9,686 nt of DNA from Bacteroidales bacterium (lineage in GTDB: Bacteria; Bacteroidota; Bacteroidia; Bacteroidales; Bacteroidaceae). The stretch lies in contig SFPF01000110.1 in the NCBI GenBank assembly GCA_004552155.1, forward strand, positions 1 through 9,686. Direction: 5' to 3'. The position numbers were made by a program, and so were the translations under genes. Below are positions 1 through 6,832 of this stretch, in pieces. Every line of letters begins with the position of its first letter. Within the stretch, counting starts at the first letter, position 1. The notes beneath the pieces are model-generated. The model was not told the origin of the DNA and ran no database searches. It was given only the letters and a program-made list of their open reading frames with translations.

Positions 1-99
1 TGTCGGCTGCGCTCGGCAATTTAAGTAAACTTAATTGCGCTCGCTTGCACGACATTTCTGTCTTGTTTACTTGTTTACTCGTTTACTTGTTTACTAAAA
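1..99 (+). repeat. 99-bp intergenic repeat, copy 1 (arms, hairpin, octamer array)
   Basis: Bases 1-99 are identical to 4302-4400, read base by base; they diverge at 100 (a) versus 4401 (g). The element is modular. A left arm (TCGGCTGCGCTCGGCA, 3-18) and a right arm (GCTCGCTTGCACGA, 39-52) share GCGCTCG in the same direction. Between them is a hairpin, 16-26 with 29-38, ten pairs with a one-base bulge and an AA loop. The outer ends TGTCG and CGACA are inverted. Then an octamer array runs 66-95: TTTACTTG, TTTACTCG, TTTACTTG, TTTACT, followed by AAAA. It ends 15 bases before the trmN6 start. It may extend left of the window. I know of no assigned function. Confidence 0.9.
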
Positions 100-110
100 A
101 CGTTCTTTCT

Positions 111-824
111 ATGTTCACTTTCAAGCAGTTCACTATTGACGATTCCGCCTGTGCGATGAAAGTCGGCACGGACGGTGTGCTGCTTGGCGCGTGGGCGGAG
201 GTGGACAATGCCGCAACGCGCCGCGTACTCGACATCGGCACGGGCTCGGGCCTGATTGCCCTGATGCTGGCGCAGCGGTTGTCCGAATCCCGAATTGTGG
301 GCATCGACATTGTGCCTGAGGCGGTGGAAGCGGCGCGGCGCAACGCTGCTGCTTCGCCTTTCGCCGAAAGGATAGAAATGGTCTGCGCCGATGTGTGCCA
401 TTATCAGCCGGAAAGTGACGAGGCTTTCGATGCCATCGTTTCCAATCCTCCTTATCATACAGAGGAACTCCTGCCTCCTTGCGCCGCCCGCGCGGCAGCG
501 CGCCACACGGCTGCCCTTTCCTTCGCTGCCCTCTTTGTCCACGCCCGCCGTTTGCTGCGGCAGGGCGGAACGTTCGCGCTGATAGTGCCTGCGGCGGCGT
601 TGAAAGAGGTGAAGGGCGAGGCGATACTCAATGGTTTTTCGCTCATGCGCCGCACGTCTGTGGTGACGCGCAAGGGCAAACCGCCCAAGCGCGAACTGTT
701 GCAGTTTGTGCTCGGCGCGGCTCCGCAAGTCGCCGTCTGCGACACGTTGCCCCTGATGCCTGCCGACGGTTCCAACGCCCGCTCCGAGGCATACGCCGCT
801 CTCACCAAAGATTTTTATTTGTAA
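111..824 (+). CDS. trmN6: tRNA1(Val) (adenine(37)-N6)-methyltransferase (TrmN6/YfiC family)
   Basis: A cytoplasmic SAM-dependent methyltransferase of 237 residues, expected to N6-methylate adenosine 37 of tRNA1(Val). The SAM-binding glycine loop DIGTGSG lies at residues 41-47, and the N6-adenine methylase signature NPPY at 112-115. The N-terminus (MFTFKQFTI, then KVGTDGVLLGAW) and the C-terminal ending (LTKDFYL) are both typical of the family, so the gene looks full length. An in-frame ATG-less extension back to base 45 exists, but it is encoded by the repeat and is not family-like, so the ATG at 111 is chosen. No clear ribosome binding site is seen, as usual in this phylum. Repeat elements abut both ends: copy 1 ends at 99, and a diverged inverted copy starts three bases after the stop. 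The E. coli homologue is the basis for the reaction; the exact substrate here is inferred. Confidence 0.93.
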   Translation: MFTFKQFTIDDSACAMKVGTDGVLLGAWAEVDNAATRRVLDIGTGSGLIALMLAQRLSESRIVGIDIVPEAVEAARRNAAASPFAERIEMVCADVCHYQPESDEAFDAIVSNPPYHTEELLPPCAARAAARHTAALSFAALFVHARRLLRQGGTFALIVPAAALKEVKGEAILNGFSLMRRTSVVTRKGKPPKRELLQFVLGAAPQVAVCDTLPLMPADGSNARSEAYAALTKDFYL

Positions 825-826
825 GA

Positions 827-911
827 TTTTAGTAAACGAGTAGACGAGGAAATTTTCGTGCAAGCGAGAGCAGAGCCGAACTTGTTCGAACTATGCCGAG
901 CGCAGCCGAAA
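827..911 (-). repeat. Diverged inverted copy of the intergenic repeat
   Basis: Read on the minus strand this has the same module order as the 99-bp repeat: TCGGCTGCGCTCGGCA (909-894), a variable centre, GCTCGCTTGCACGA (869-856), a short A/T spacer, then the octamer array CTCGTCTACTCGTTTACT (848-831) and AAAA. The centre differs in sequence from copies 1 and 2 but again forms a hairpin: CGAAC (878-882) pairs with GTTCG (884-888 region) around a tiny loop, inside an outer GCA/TGC pair. The array begins immediately after the trmN6 stop codon. Conserved arms around a changed but still foldable centre suggest that structure matters. Confidence 0.8.
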
Positions 912-926
912 ATCTCAAAGAAAACA

Positions 927-942
927 AGACAAGATACTCATG
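927..942 (+). repeat. Short motif shared with 4255-4270
   Basis: AGACAAGATACTCATG here and AGACAAGTTTCTCATG at 4255-4270 match at 14 of 16 positions, and both are followed by an A/T-rich stretch. Each sits next to an octamer array or repeat element in the gap before a gene, so this looks like another module of the same intergenic family. No function is assigned. Confidence 0.55.
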
Positions 943-951
943 AAATAATTA

Positions 952-1015
952 TTTACTCGTCTACTAAAAAAACATTCCTGTCTCGTCTACTTGTTTACTT
1001 GTTAACTCGTCTACT
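952..1015 (+). repeat. Octamer arrays T[T/C]TACT[T/C]G upstream of the helicase gene
   Basis: Two runs of the octamer unit. The first (952-965) is TTTACTCG then TCTACT, followed by an A run. The second (about 981-1015) is TCTCG, TCTACTTG, TTTACTTG, TTAACTCG, TCTACT, followed by AATAA. Variation between units is almost wholly T/C at two fixed positions. The second run ends 23 bases before the helicase ATG and closely resembles, in mirror orientation, the array at 4223-4260, which lies the same distance before the regulator start. Role unknown; a promoter-proximal or 5' leader function is only a guess. Confidence 0.8.
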
Positions 1016-1038
1016 AATAACGACATTATATTTTTGCC

Positions 1039-3252
1039 ATGCACAACGAAGAATTGCGCCTTGCGCGCACCATTATAGAAACCACGGGCACGCACCTGTT
1101 CCTCACGGGCAAGGCCGGCACGGGCAAGACCACCTTCCTGCGTCGCCTGCGCGAAGAGTCGTCGAAGCGCATGGTGGTGCTCGCGCCCACGGGCATCGCG
1201 GCCATCAACGCCGGCGGCGTGACCATTCACTCCTTCTTCCAACTGCCTTTCGGGCCGTTTGTGCCCGGCAGCACGTTCAGCCGCGAGCAACTGCGCCTCA
1301 CCAAGCGCAAACTCCGTCTGATACGCAGCCTCGACCTCGTTGTCATCGACGAAATCAGTATGGTACGCGCCGACTTGCTCGATGCCGTAGACACGGCCCT
1401 GCGTATGCTGCGGCGCAGCAGCCAGCCCTTTGGCGGCGTGCAGTTGCTCATGATTGGTGACTTGCAGCAGTTGCCGCCCGTGGTAAAGGACAGCGAGCGG
1501 GCGTTGCTGCAACAGTATTACGCCACGCCTTACTTCTTCGGGGCGCAGGCATTGCAGCAAACTTCTTTCGTGACGATTGAACTCAAGCACGTTTACCGAC
1601 AGAGCGACGAGGCGTTTATCTCCCTGCTCAACCGTATCCGCGAGGGCAAGGCCGATGCCGCCACGCTCGATGAACTGAATAAGAGATACGTGCCGGGATT
1701 TGAGCCGAACGGACAGGAGCATTACGTGCGCCTCACTACGCACAACAAGCAGGCCGACGACATTAACTATCAAAAACTCGCCGACTTGGAAACGCCGAGC
1801 CATAAGTTCACGGCCACCGTAACGGGCACATTTCCCGAACTCTCTTATCCCACGGAATACGAACTCGAACTGAAAGAGGGTGCACAGGTGATGTTTGTTA
1901 AAAACGACCCTGAAAAGCGCTATTACAACGGTATGATCGGTACGGTCACGGCACTCTCCGACAGCGAGGTGCTGGTGCGCCCTGCCGAAAGCAAGGAAGC
2001 GATTTCCGTAGCCCCCGACACTTGGAACAATGCGCATTTCGTACTGAACGAAGAAACGAAGGTGGTGGACGAAGTAGTGGACGGTTCATTTTGCCAATAT
2101 CCCCTGAAACTCGCTTGGGCGATTACCATCCACAAGAGCCAGGGCCTGACGTTCGACCGCGTGATGATCAATGCCTCCGCCGCCTTTGCCCACGGCCAGA
2201 CTTACGTGGCGCTGAGCCGTTGCCGCACGCTCGGGGGCATTGTGCTTACCACGCCGATACCGCCGCAGGCTATCATTGTGGACAATCAGGTGCGCGATTT
2301 CGAGGATCAATGCGCCGCCTCGCAGCCCAACGCGGACAGTTTGCTGCAGATGCAGCAGGCGTTCACTCTTTCGCTGCTCGACGAACTCTTCGACTTTGTG
2401 CCGATTGGCCATCGCCTGGCGCGCCTGCTGCGCATCTTTGAAGAGTTTGCCTATCGCAATCAAGGCGCCACCATCGACCTTTGCCGCAGTATCTTGGAGC
2501 GGTGCGAGGCGGAACTCAAAGCCGTGGCGTTGCGCTTCCGTCCGCAATATGTGCGCCTGCTCGCCGAGAACGGCAAGCCGGAAACCAACTCCGAGTTGCA
2601 GGAACGCCTGCGCAAGGGCGCGTTCTACTTTTCTGAAAAACTCGAAACGCTGATCAAGGAACTCGGCAGCGTGGCATTTCTTTCGGAAAATAAGGAACTG
2701 AAAAAGCGCTATGCAGCCATTCGCGAGGAACTCGACGAACTCTTGCAAATTAAAGCGCAACTGATGCGTTTTGTGGCGCAGAAAGGATTTGAGATGTCCG
2801 TCTACCAGGAAGCCCGCACACGTTTCACGCTCGCCGCCGACGGCACAGAGCCTGCCGCCCCGCGCAAAAAATCTGCAAAGAAAGAGAAGGTGAAAAAAGA
2901 GCCTAAGGCCAAAGCACCGAAGAAACCGAAGGAAAAGAAACCCGATACTGTGGAAGTGACGTTCAACCTATACAATGCCGGCCTTGCGCCCCAGCAAATC
3001 GCCGATGCCCGCAGCCTCGCCATTTCCACCATAATGGGACATCTCGGACAATGCGTCGCAAAAGGTCTTCTGCCCCTTTCCGAACTCATTCCGTCCGAGC
3101 GGCAGAGGCGTATCGCCGACTGCATCAACCGTTTGCCCGACGGCACAAAGTCGCGGTTCAAGGAAATCTACGAGGCCTTGAACGAAGAGATAAGTTATGA
3201 GGAGATAAGGTTGATGATAACCGTTTTAGAAAATCAGGGAAAGGCTTCTTAG
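1039..3252 (+). CDS. PIF1-like superfamily 1 helicase with C-terminal helix-turn-helix domain
   Basis: A 737-residue ATP-dependent DNA helicase of the PIF1/RecD-like SF1B group, acting in the cytoplasm on DNA. Visible motifs: Walker A GKAGTGKT at residues 24-31; APTGIAA at about 51-57; Walker B VVIDEIS at 101-107 (D104, E105); IGDLQQLPP at 139-147; ITIHKSQGLTFD at 362-373; and TYVALSRCR at 388-396 with the arginine finger. After the motor comes a mainly helical region to about 600, then a strongly basic Lys/Pro linker at about 603-636. The tail (about 640-690, NAGLAPQQIADARSLAISTI) resembles the helix-turn-helix tail (HTH_40 type) seen on some bacterial helicases. All motor motifs are present and the frame is intact. 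It converges on the regulator gene, with 24 bases between stops. The biological pathway (repair, fork restart, G-quadruplex or R-loop removal) cannot be read from sequence. Confidence 0.9.
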   Translation: MHNEELRLARTIIETTGTHLFLTGKAGTGKTTFLRRLREESSKRMVVLAPTGIAAINAGGVTIHSFFQLPFGPFVPGSTFSREQLRLTKRKLRLIRSLDLVVIDEISMVRADLLDAVDTALRMLRRSSQPFGGVQLLMIGDLQQLPPVVKDSERALLQQYYATPYFFGAQALQQTSFVTIELKHVYRQSDEAFISLLNRIREGKADAATLDELNKRYVPGFEPNGQEHYVRLTTHNKQADDINYQKLADLETPSHKFTATVTGTFPELSYPTEYELELKEGAQVMFVKNDPEKRYYNGMIGTVTALSDSEVLVRPAESKEAISVAPDTWNNAHFVLNEETKVVDEVVDGSFCQYPLKLAWAITIHKSQGLTFDRVMINASAAFAHGQTYVALSRCRTLGGIVLTTPIPPQAIIVDNQVRDFEDQCAASQPNADSLLQMQQAFTLSLLDELFDFVPIGHRLARLLRIFEEFAYRNQGATIDLCRSILERCEAELKAVALRFRPQYVRLLAENGKPETNSELQERLRKGAFYFSEKLETLIKELGSVAFLSENKELKKRYAAIREELDELLQIKAQLMRFVAQKGFEMSVYQEARTRFTLAADGTEPAAPRKKSAKKEKVKKEPKAKAPKKPKEKKPDTVEVTFNLYNAGLAPQQIADARSLAISTIMGHLGQCVAKGLLPLSELIPSERQRRIADCINRLPDGTKSRFKEIYEALNEEISYEEIRLMITVLENQGKAS

Positions 3253-3278
3253 AAAAACTTGGAACAGGTAAAACGGTT
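3219..3278. terminator. Possible bidirectional terminator / inverted repeat between convergent genes
   Basis: A perfect 10-bp inverted repeat, AACCGTTTTA (3219-3228) and TAAAACGGTT (3269-3278), spans the ends of two convergent genes; it contains the helicase stop and touches the regulator stop. The 40-base loop is long for an intrinsic terminator and there is no strong U run on either side, so this is a weak call. It could equally be chance. Confidence 0.3.
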
Positions 3279-4201
3279 ATTTCTTCACTTCGTCGATATC
3301 CACGATGCCGTTGGCGATGGCGTAAATCGTGAGGCCGGCGAGCGAATGGATATCTAATTTCCGCGAAATGTTTTTGCGGTGCGTCAAGACTGTATTGAAA
3401 GAAATATAGAGACGCGCCGCAATTTCTTTATTCGTCAGTCCGCAAACGGCGTAATGCACGATTTCTTTCTCTCGTTCCGAAAGGGCTTCGGCATCTGCCT
3501 TGCCGCTTTCCTCTGCCTTGCCGAGACTGCTGGCAGGTTGCTGCTCCACTTCCGTTTCCAGTTGCTCTACCACGGGAACAAAGAGCGCATCTTCCAGTTC
3601 GCAGTGCTTGCGCAGGTCGTTCTCGCACGACACGATGTCGAAGAGCAGCATATTCATCAGTTCGTCCGTGCCGGTGGCCTGCGGGCGGTAGTATTTGATG
3701 ATGATGTTTTTGAGTTCTTGCAGTTTCTTGTCTACGCCGACGTGGCTCTTGGAGAAACGGCAAATCGAGTAGTTGTCGGGGCGTACGCCCGACAAGAGGC
3801 CGCGCACGTAGGTGAACACTTTTTTGTCTTCAAAGGTCATGTGCGCCCTCACGTCGCCCATATATTCGTCGAAGAATTTGAGAATGAGCAGTGCCACGTG
3901 GTCTTGCCCCGAGCAGTCTATGGCTTCGAGGAGTTTGCGGCGGATAGTGGGCAGTTGGAAGTTCAGGAAATAGTGCTTTGACCGACACATCCTTGATGGT
4001 ATCGGCCGTGCCGTTGCTCATGAAATTGGCGACAGCCAAGAAAGTGGGCGTGTGCACGCCTGCCGCCTCGCATACCTCGCTCACCGTTTTTTCGCCCACG
4101 CCGAGGGGAATGCCGAAGCGGCACATCATCTGTAGAAGGTGGAACTCTTGGCTGATGATGTCGCACATGCGGTCGTTGGGAGAGAAGCGGGCGGAGAGCA
4201 T
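3277..4201 (-). pseudogene. RIC/YtfE-like di-iron domain fused to LuxR-type HTH regulator, frame broken
   Basis: Two overlapping minus-strand frames together make one protein. The first (start ATG at 4201) has about 76 family-like residues resembling the ScdA/RIC N-terminal domain (RFGIPLGVGEKTVSEVC), without the usual Cys-Cys pair. The second frame takes over at about 3975 and carries a hemerythrin-like di-iron domain with a full ligand pattern. In the numbering of its 237-residue frame these are H6, H50/E54, H83 and H129/E133, with spacing very like what I recall for E. coli YtfE. A LuxR/GerE helix-turn-helix follows at residues 170-230 (LSEREKEIVHYA, then LTNKEIAARLYISFNTVLTH). At the joint the sequence passes from DVSVKA directly to HYFLNFQLP; homologues have roughly ten more residues there, so a small out-of-frame deletion is inferred. 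If intact, it would plausibly be an iron, redox or nitric-oxide responsive regulator. Regulatory targets are unknown. Confidence 0.8.
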
Positions 4202-4222
4202 ATTCTTAATTGTTCTTTTATT

Positions 4223-4260
4223 AGTAGACGAGTTTACAAGTAAACGAGTAGACGAGACAA
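4223..4260 (-). repeat. Octamer array upstream of the regulator
   Basis: Read on the minus strand: CTTG, TCTCG, TCTACTCG, TTTACTTG, TAAACTCG, TCTACT, then AATAA. It is the near-twin of the array at 981-1015 and ends 21 bases before the regulator ATG (4201), matching the position of the other array before the helicase ATG. Orientation therefore follows the gene it precedes. Confidence 0.8.
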
Positions 4261-4270
4261 GTTTCTCATG
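4255..4270 (+). repeat. Short motif shared with 927-942
   Basis: AGACAAGTTTCTCATG, 14 of 16 bases identical to 927-942 and in the same orientation. It overlaps the outer edge of the octamer array at 4223-4260. The rest of 4261-4301 is A/T-rich and shows no gene or convincing promoter. Confidence 0.55.
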
Positions 4271-4301
4271 TAAAATATAAATTAGCAAGACATTTGCATA
4301 A

Positions 4302-4400
4302 TGTCGGCTGCGCTCGGCAATTTAAGTAAACTTAATTGCGCTCGCTTGCACGACATTTCTGTCTTGTTTACTTGTTTACTCGTTTACTTGTTTACTAAAA
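4302..4400 (+). repeat. 99-bp intergenic repeat, copy 2, overlapping the batE 3' end
   Basis: Identical at all 99 bases to 1-99, with the same arms, hairpin (4317-4339) and octamer array (4367-4396). Unlike copy 1 it intrudes into a coding sequence: the last codons and the stop of batE lie in its octamer array, read in the opposite direction. Copies 1 and 2 are direct repeats bracketing trmN6, the helicase and the regulator. Confidence 0.9.
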
Positions 4401-5050
4401 GTGTCGGTGACAGTGAACGCCGTGCCCTCGTGCAGGGCGCGGTCCTTCTTTGAAGTCAGGGCTGGCTGCGTGAAAGTATCGGTAGATTGCATGAGCACGG
4501 CGCGTACCTCCGTCTTCGTCTGATGGTTGCGCACGGCGGCGAAGACGTGGAGCGTGAGCGTGAAGAGCAGGCTGAGGATAAAGAGCGCGAAACTAAGGCG
4601 GCGTTGCCACGGGCTGCGCAGCAAGAGATAAAGGGCAAAGAGCACGAGCGTCAGTGCCCAAGCCGGCAAGGCCATAAGTCCCCATTCCGTGGCACTGTGT
4701 GCCTGCAATGTCTGCTGATACCAGCGCACGAAGAACATTTCGCTCTTCTCCGCAAAGCGGTCGGGCAACTTCGTGCGAATGAGTTCGAGATTAAACTGCG
4801 CGTCCTTGCAGGAAGGATCGAGTTTGAGGCAACGCTCGTAGTTGAGCACTGCTTTCGGGTAATTGTTCAAGCGGTAATGGCAGTTGCCGAGATTATAGAA
4901 AAGGCGTGCCGAAGGCGTTTCTTTCAACTGCGCTTCGTAGCCTTTCATCGCGCCGATATAGTCTTTTTGCAGATAGAGCGAGTCGGCGTTGAGGGCAAAG
5001 CCGGCAATGAAAATTGTAAGTAAGGAAGATATCAGAAGGATGCGTTTCAT
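4376..5050 (-). CDS. batE: BatE: TPR, two membrane segments, SH3-like C-terminus (truncated)
   Basis: Last gene of the bat cluster, 224 residues. A signal or anchor segment (1-20) is followed by TPR units (about 23-90, NLGNCHYRLNNYPKAVLNYERCL region), two membrane segments (about 125-144 and 152-173) and the start of an SH3-like domain (about 180-217, ending LHEGTAFTVTDTF). In homologues this domain continues with some 25 more residues (a W-containing strand and a G-W turn). Here the frame runs instead into the repeat at 4400, adds SKQVNE and stops at 4376-4378. The remainder of the SH3 domain is not found beyond the repeat. TPR and SH3 parts would normally serve protein binding in the envelope. 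It starts 21 bases after batD. The truncation might be tolerated or may disable the protein; batE identity is clear from position and architecture. Confidence 0.85.
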   Translation of the reverse strand: MKRILLISSLLTIFIAGFALNADSLYLQKDYIGAMKGYEAQLKETPSARLFYNLGNCHYRLNNYPKAVLNYERCLKLDPSCKDAQFNLELIRTKLPDRFAEKSEMFFVRWYQQTLQAHSATEWGLMALPAWALTLVLFALYLLLRSPWQRRLSFALFILSLLFTLTLHVFAAVRNHQTKTEVRAVLMQSTDTFTQPALTSKKDRALHEGTAFTVTDTFSKQVNE

Positions 5051-5071
5051 AATGCTAAGTTGCTTGAAGGT

Positions 5072-6804
5072 TTATGCCAGATCGTTCATAATATTTTCTG
5101 CCTCGGCAAAGAGTTCCTCCGCCATAGTGGCAGCCTGCGCCTGAGGTGCGTAGCGGGCAAAGTCGCAGCCGGCAATCATTTTTGCGAACCGCTCGATTGT
5201 GTCTTGGGCAATGCCTTTCGTTTGCAGCAGCTCTGACATCGTTTCCTTTGTCAGCTCAGCCTCGGGACGGTTGAACGTATCTGCCACGTAGCCGGTCAGG
5301 GCTTGGCGCAATGCGCCTATGGCGGGGACGGCCTCGCCTGCCTGCAACTGCCTGCGGGCCGCGTCGATGCGCTTGCGGGCTGTGCGGATAGCTTTACTTC
5401 GCTTGCGGCCCACGGTGTCTGCCTCGGCGGCCATATATTTGCGCACGGCCTTAATGGCGACGAACGCGATGAACGCCAGCAGGAGGTGTAAGATCCAATA
5501 TATCAGGCTGCCCCAAGCCAGTACGCTCTCCGACTGCGCGTCGGCTTCCGCTATGATGGGGCGTATGTCGCAATTTCTAAGTTCCATTTCCCGCTCGGCA
5601 TCTTCTGCGGACCGCGTGCCTTGCAGCACGTGGAGTTTGGTCGGTTTTGTGGAAAGCGTGACGTAGCGGTTTTCCTCGGGCGAGAAATAAACGAAGTCCA
5701 CGGCGGGGATTTCGTAGTCGCCTTTGTTGTGCGGCACGAAGGTATAGTCGAATGTCAGTTTGCCTTTCAGTCCTTCCGAGGTTGCTTCAGTTTGTTCCTC
5801 AGTCTTGGGATCGTAAACGTCGAAATCCTTGGGGAAGGTGACGCTCGGCGTGGCAATGAGTTTCATGTTGCCCGTGCCTTCCACGGTGATGCGGTACGTG
5901 CAAGGTTCGTTGGTGCGCAGTTCCGGCGAAAGCAGTTCGCCTTTCACGCTGAAGCGTCCCACGCCGCCCGAGAATGCGGCTGGTTTCGGCTTAGGCAGTT
6001 CCTTTACGGTCAGTGTCAGCGGCTTGACGCTGCGCTGTACCTGAACGCCGATGCTGCCCCCGCCATTGAAAAACGCGTCGGCGAAGTCGAGCGAATTGTC
6101 CTGCTGGATAACGGTGCAGTCGAACGACAAGCCGGGAATTGTGAGCGCACCGGCTTTCTGCGGGAATACGAGATACTGATTGGTATTTCCTGCGAGATGA
6201 GGTTCTTGAAATCGGGGCGGCGCGTGAGGGTCGTGTTGGCCAAGCCCACACCGAGGCGCACGTGAATGCGATAAGTGAGAAGCACTGCTTCTTGTTCGTA
6301 AACGGTGGTACGTGTGGGCGTGACGTCGATAAAGAGGTCGCGCTGCGTTACAGGCGTTCCGCTTTGTTGCACGCCCGACGACTCAACCATTCCGCCGCTT
6401 TGATTTTTGCCGCTCCTGCCGCCGGAAGATTGCGATGCCTGCGTGGCAGTGAGGCTCACGGAGTTGGAGCGCAGCGTCTTGCCGTTCACCGAAACGGAAG
6501 CCGGGCCGATGGTGATTTGCCCGTTTTTCTTGGGGCGAATAATATAGGTGAAACTCAGGGATTCGCTGTGCGAAACTTTTCCGTTGACGAACTGCACGCT
6601 GCTGTACGACGACTGTGCCGGACCGCTCAACACTTCAAAATCTGCAAGCGAGGGAGGCGTGAAATGTTCCGCATCTTTCGACGCGACCGTAAAGCTTAGG
6701 CGATAGTATTTGCCGAGGTTTTCCACCTGGGCTTCGAATTTCTGCGCAAAGGCTGCGCAGGTGAGTGACATTGTGAGGATTAAGGCGAATAGTCGCTTGT
6801 TCAT
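5072..6804 (-). pseudogene. batD: BatD: secreted/membrane beta-rich protein, frame broken
   Basis: Starts at the ATG ending at 6804 with a clear signal peptide (1-20, ending CAAFA-QK). Beta-rich domains follow: residues about 21-120, a Ser/Gly/Gln linker at 122-149, then the conserved DLFIDVTPTRTTVYEQEAV block. The first frame is family-like until SQEIP (residue 208, base 6181). The second frame takes over immediately with NQYLVFPQKAGALTIPG and runs in a family-like way to the stop at 5072, including a membrane helix (around 5460-5520), a basic segment and a helical cytoplasmic tail. BatD proteins normally have about 25-30 residues between these two blocks (the W..E.Y.G..Y.TV stretch). So an out-of-frame internal deletion is inferred rather than a single-base error. 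Alternative: assembly or consensus fault. A product stopping in the first frame would lack the membrane anchor. Confidence 0.85.
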
Positions 6805-6832
6805 ATTGTAGAGTTGCTTTTAGGGCAAGTTT

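Noticed and set aside
66..95. Octamer arrays as a CRISPR array or plasmid iterons
   Set aside because: Units are only 8 bases with no spacers, and there are no cas or replication genes nearby; the arrays are scattered in gaps between genes.
45..110. N-terminal extension of trmN6 starting at base 45
   Set aside because: These 22 codons come from the repeat element, start from a non-ATG codon and do not look like the family; the ATG at 111 gives the canonical MFTFKQF start.
1029..1036. TATTTTTG as a Bacteroidetes -7 promoter box (TAnnTTTG) for the helicase
   Set aside because: It lies only two bases before the start codon, and no TTTG -33 element is found at the right distance, so a leaderless start would be required.
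858..1460. 200-residue plus-strand open frame starting in the repeat
   Set aside because: It is a shadow frame over the helicase gene with a repeat-derived start and no family features.
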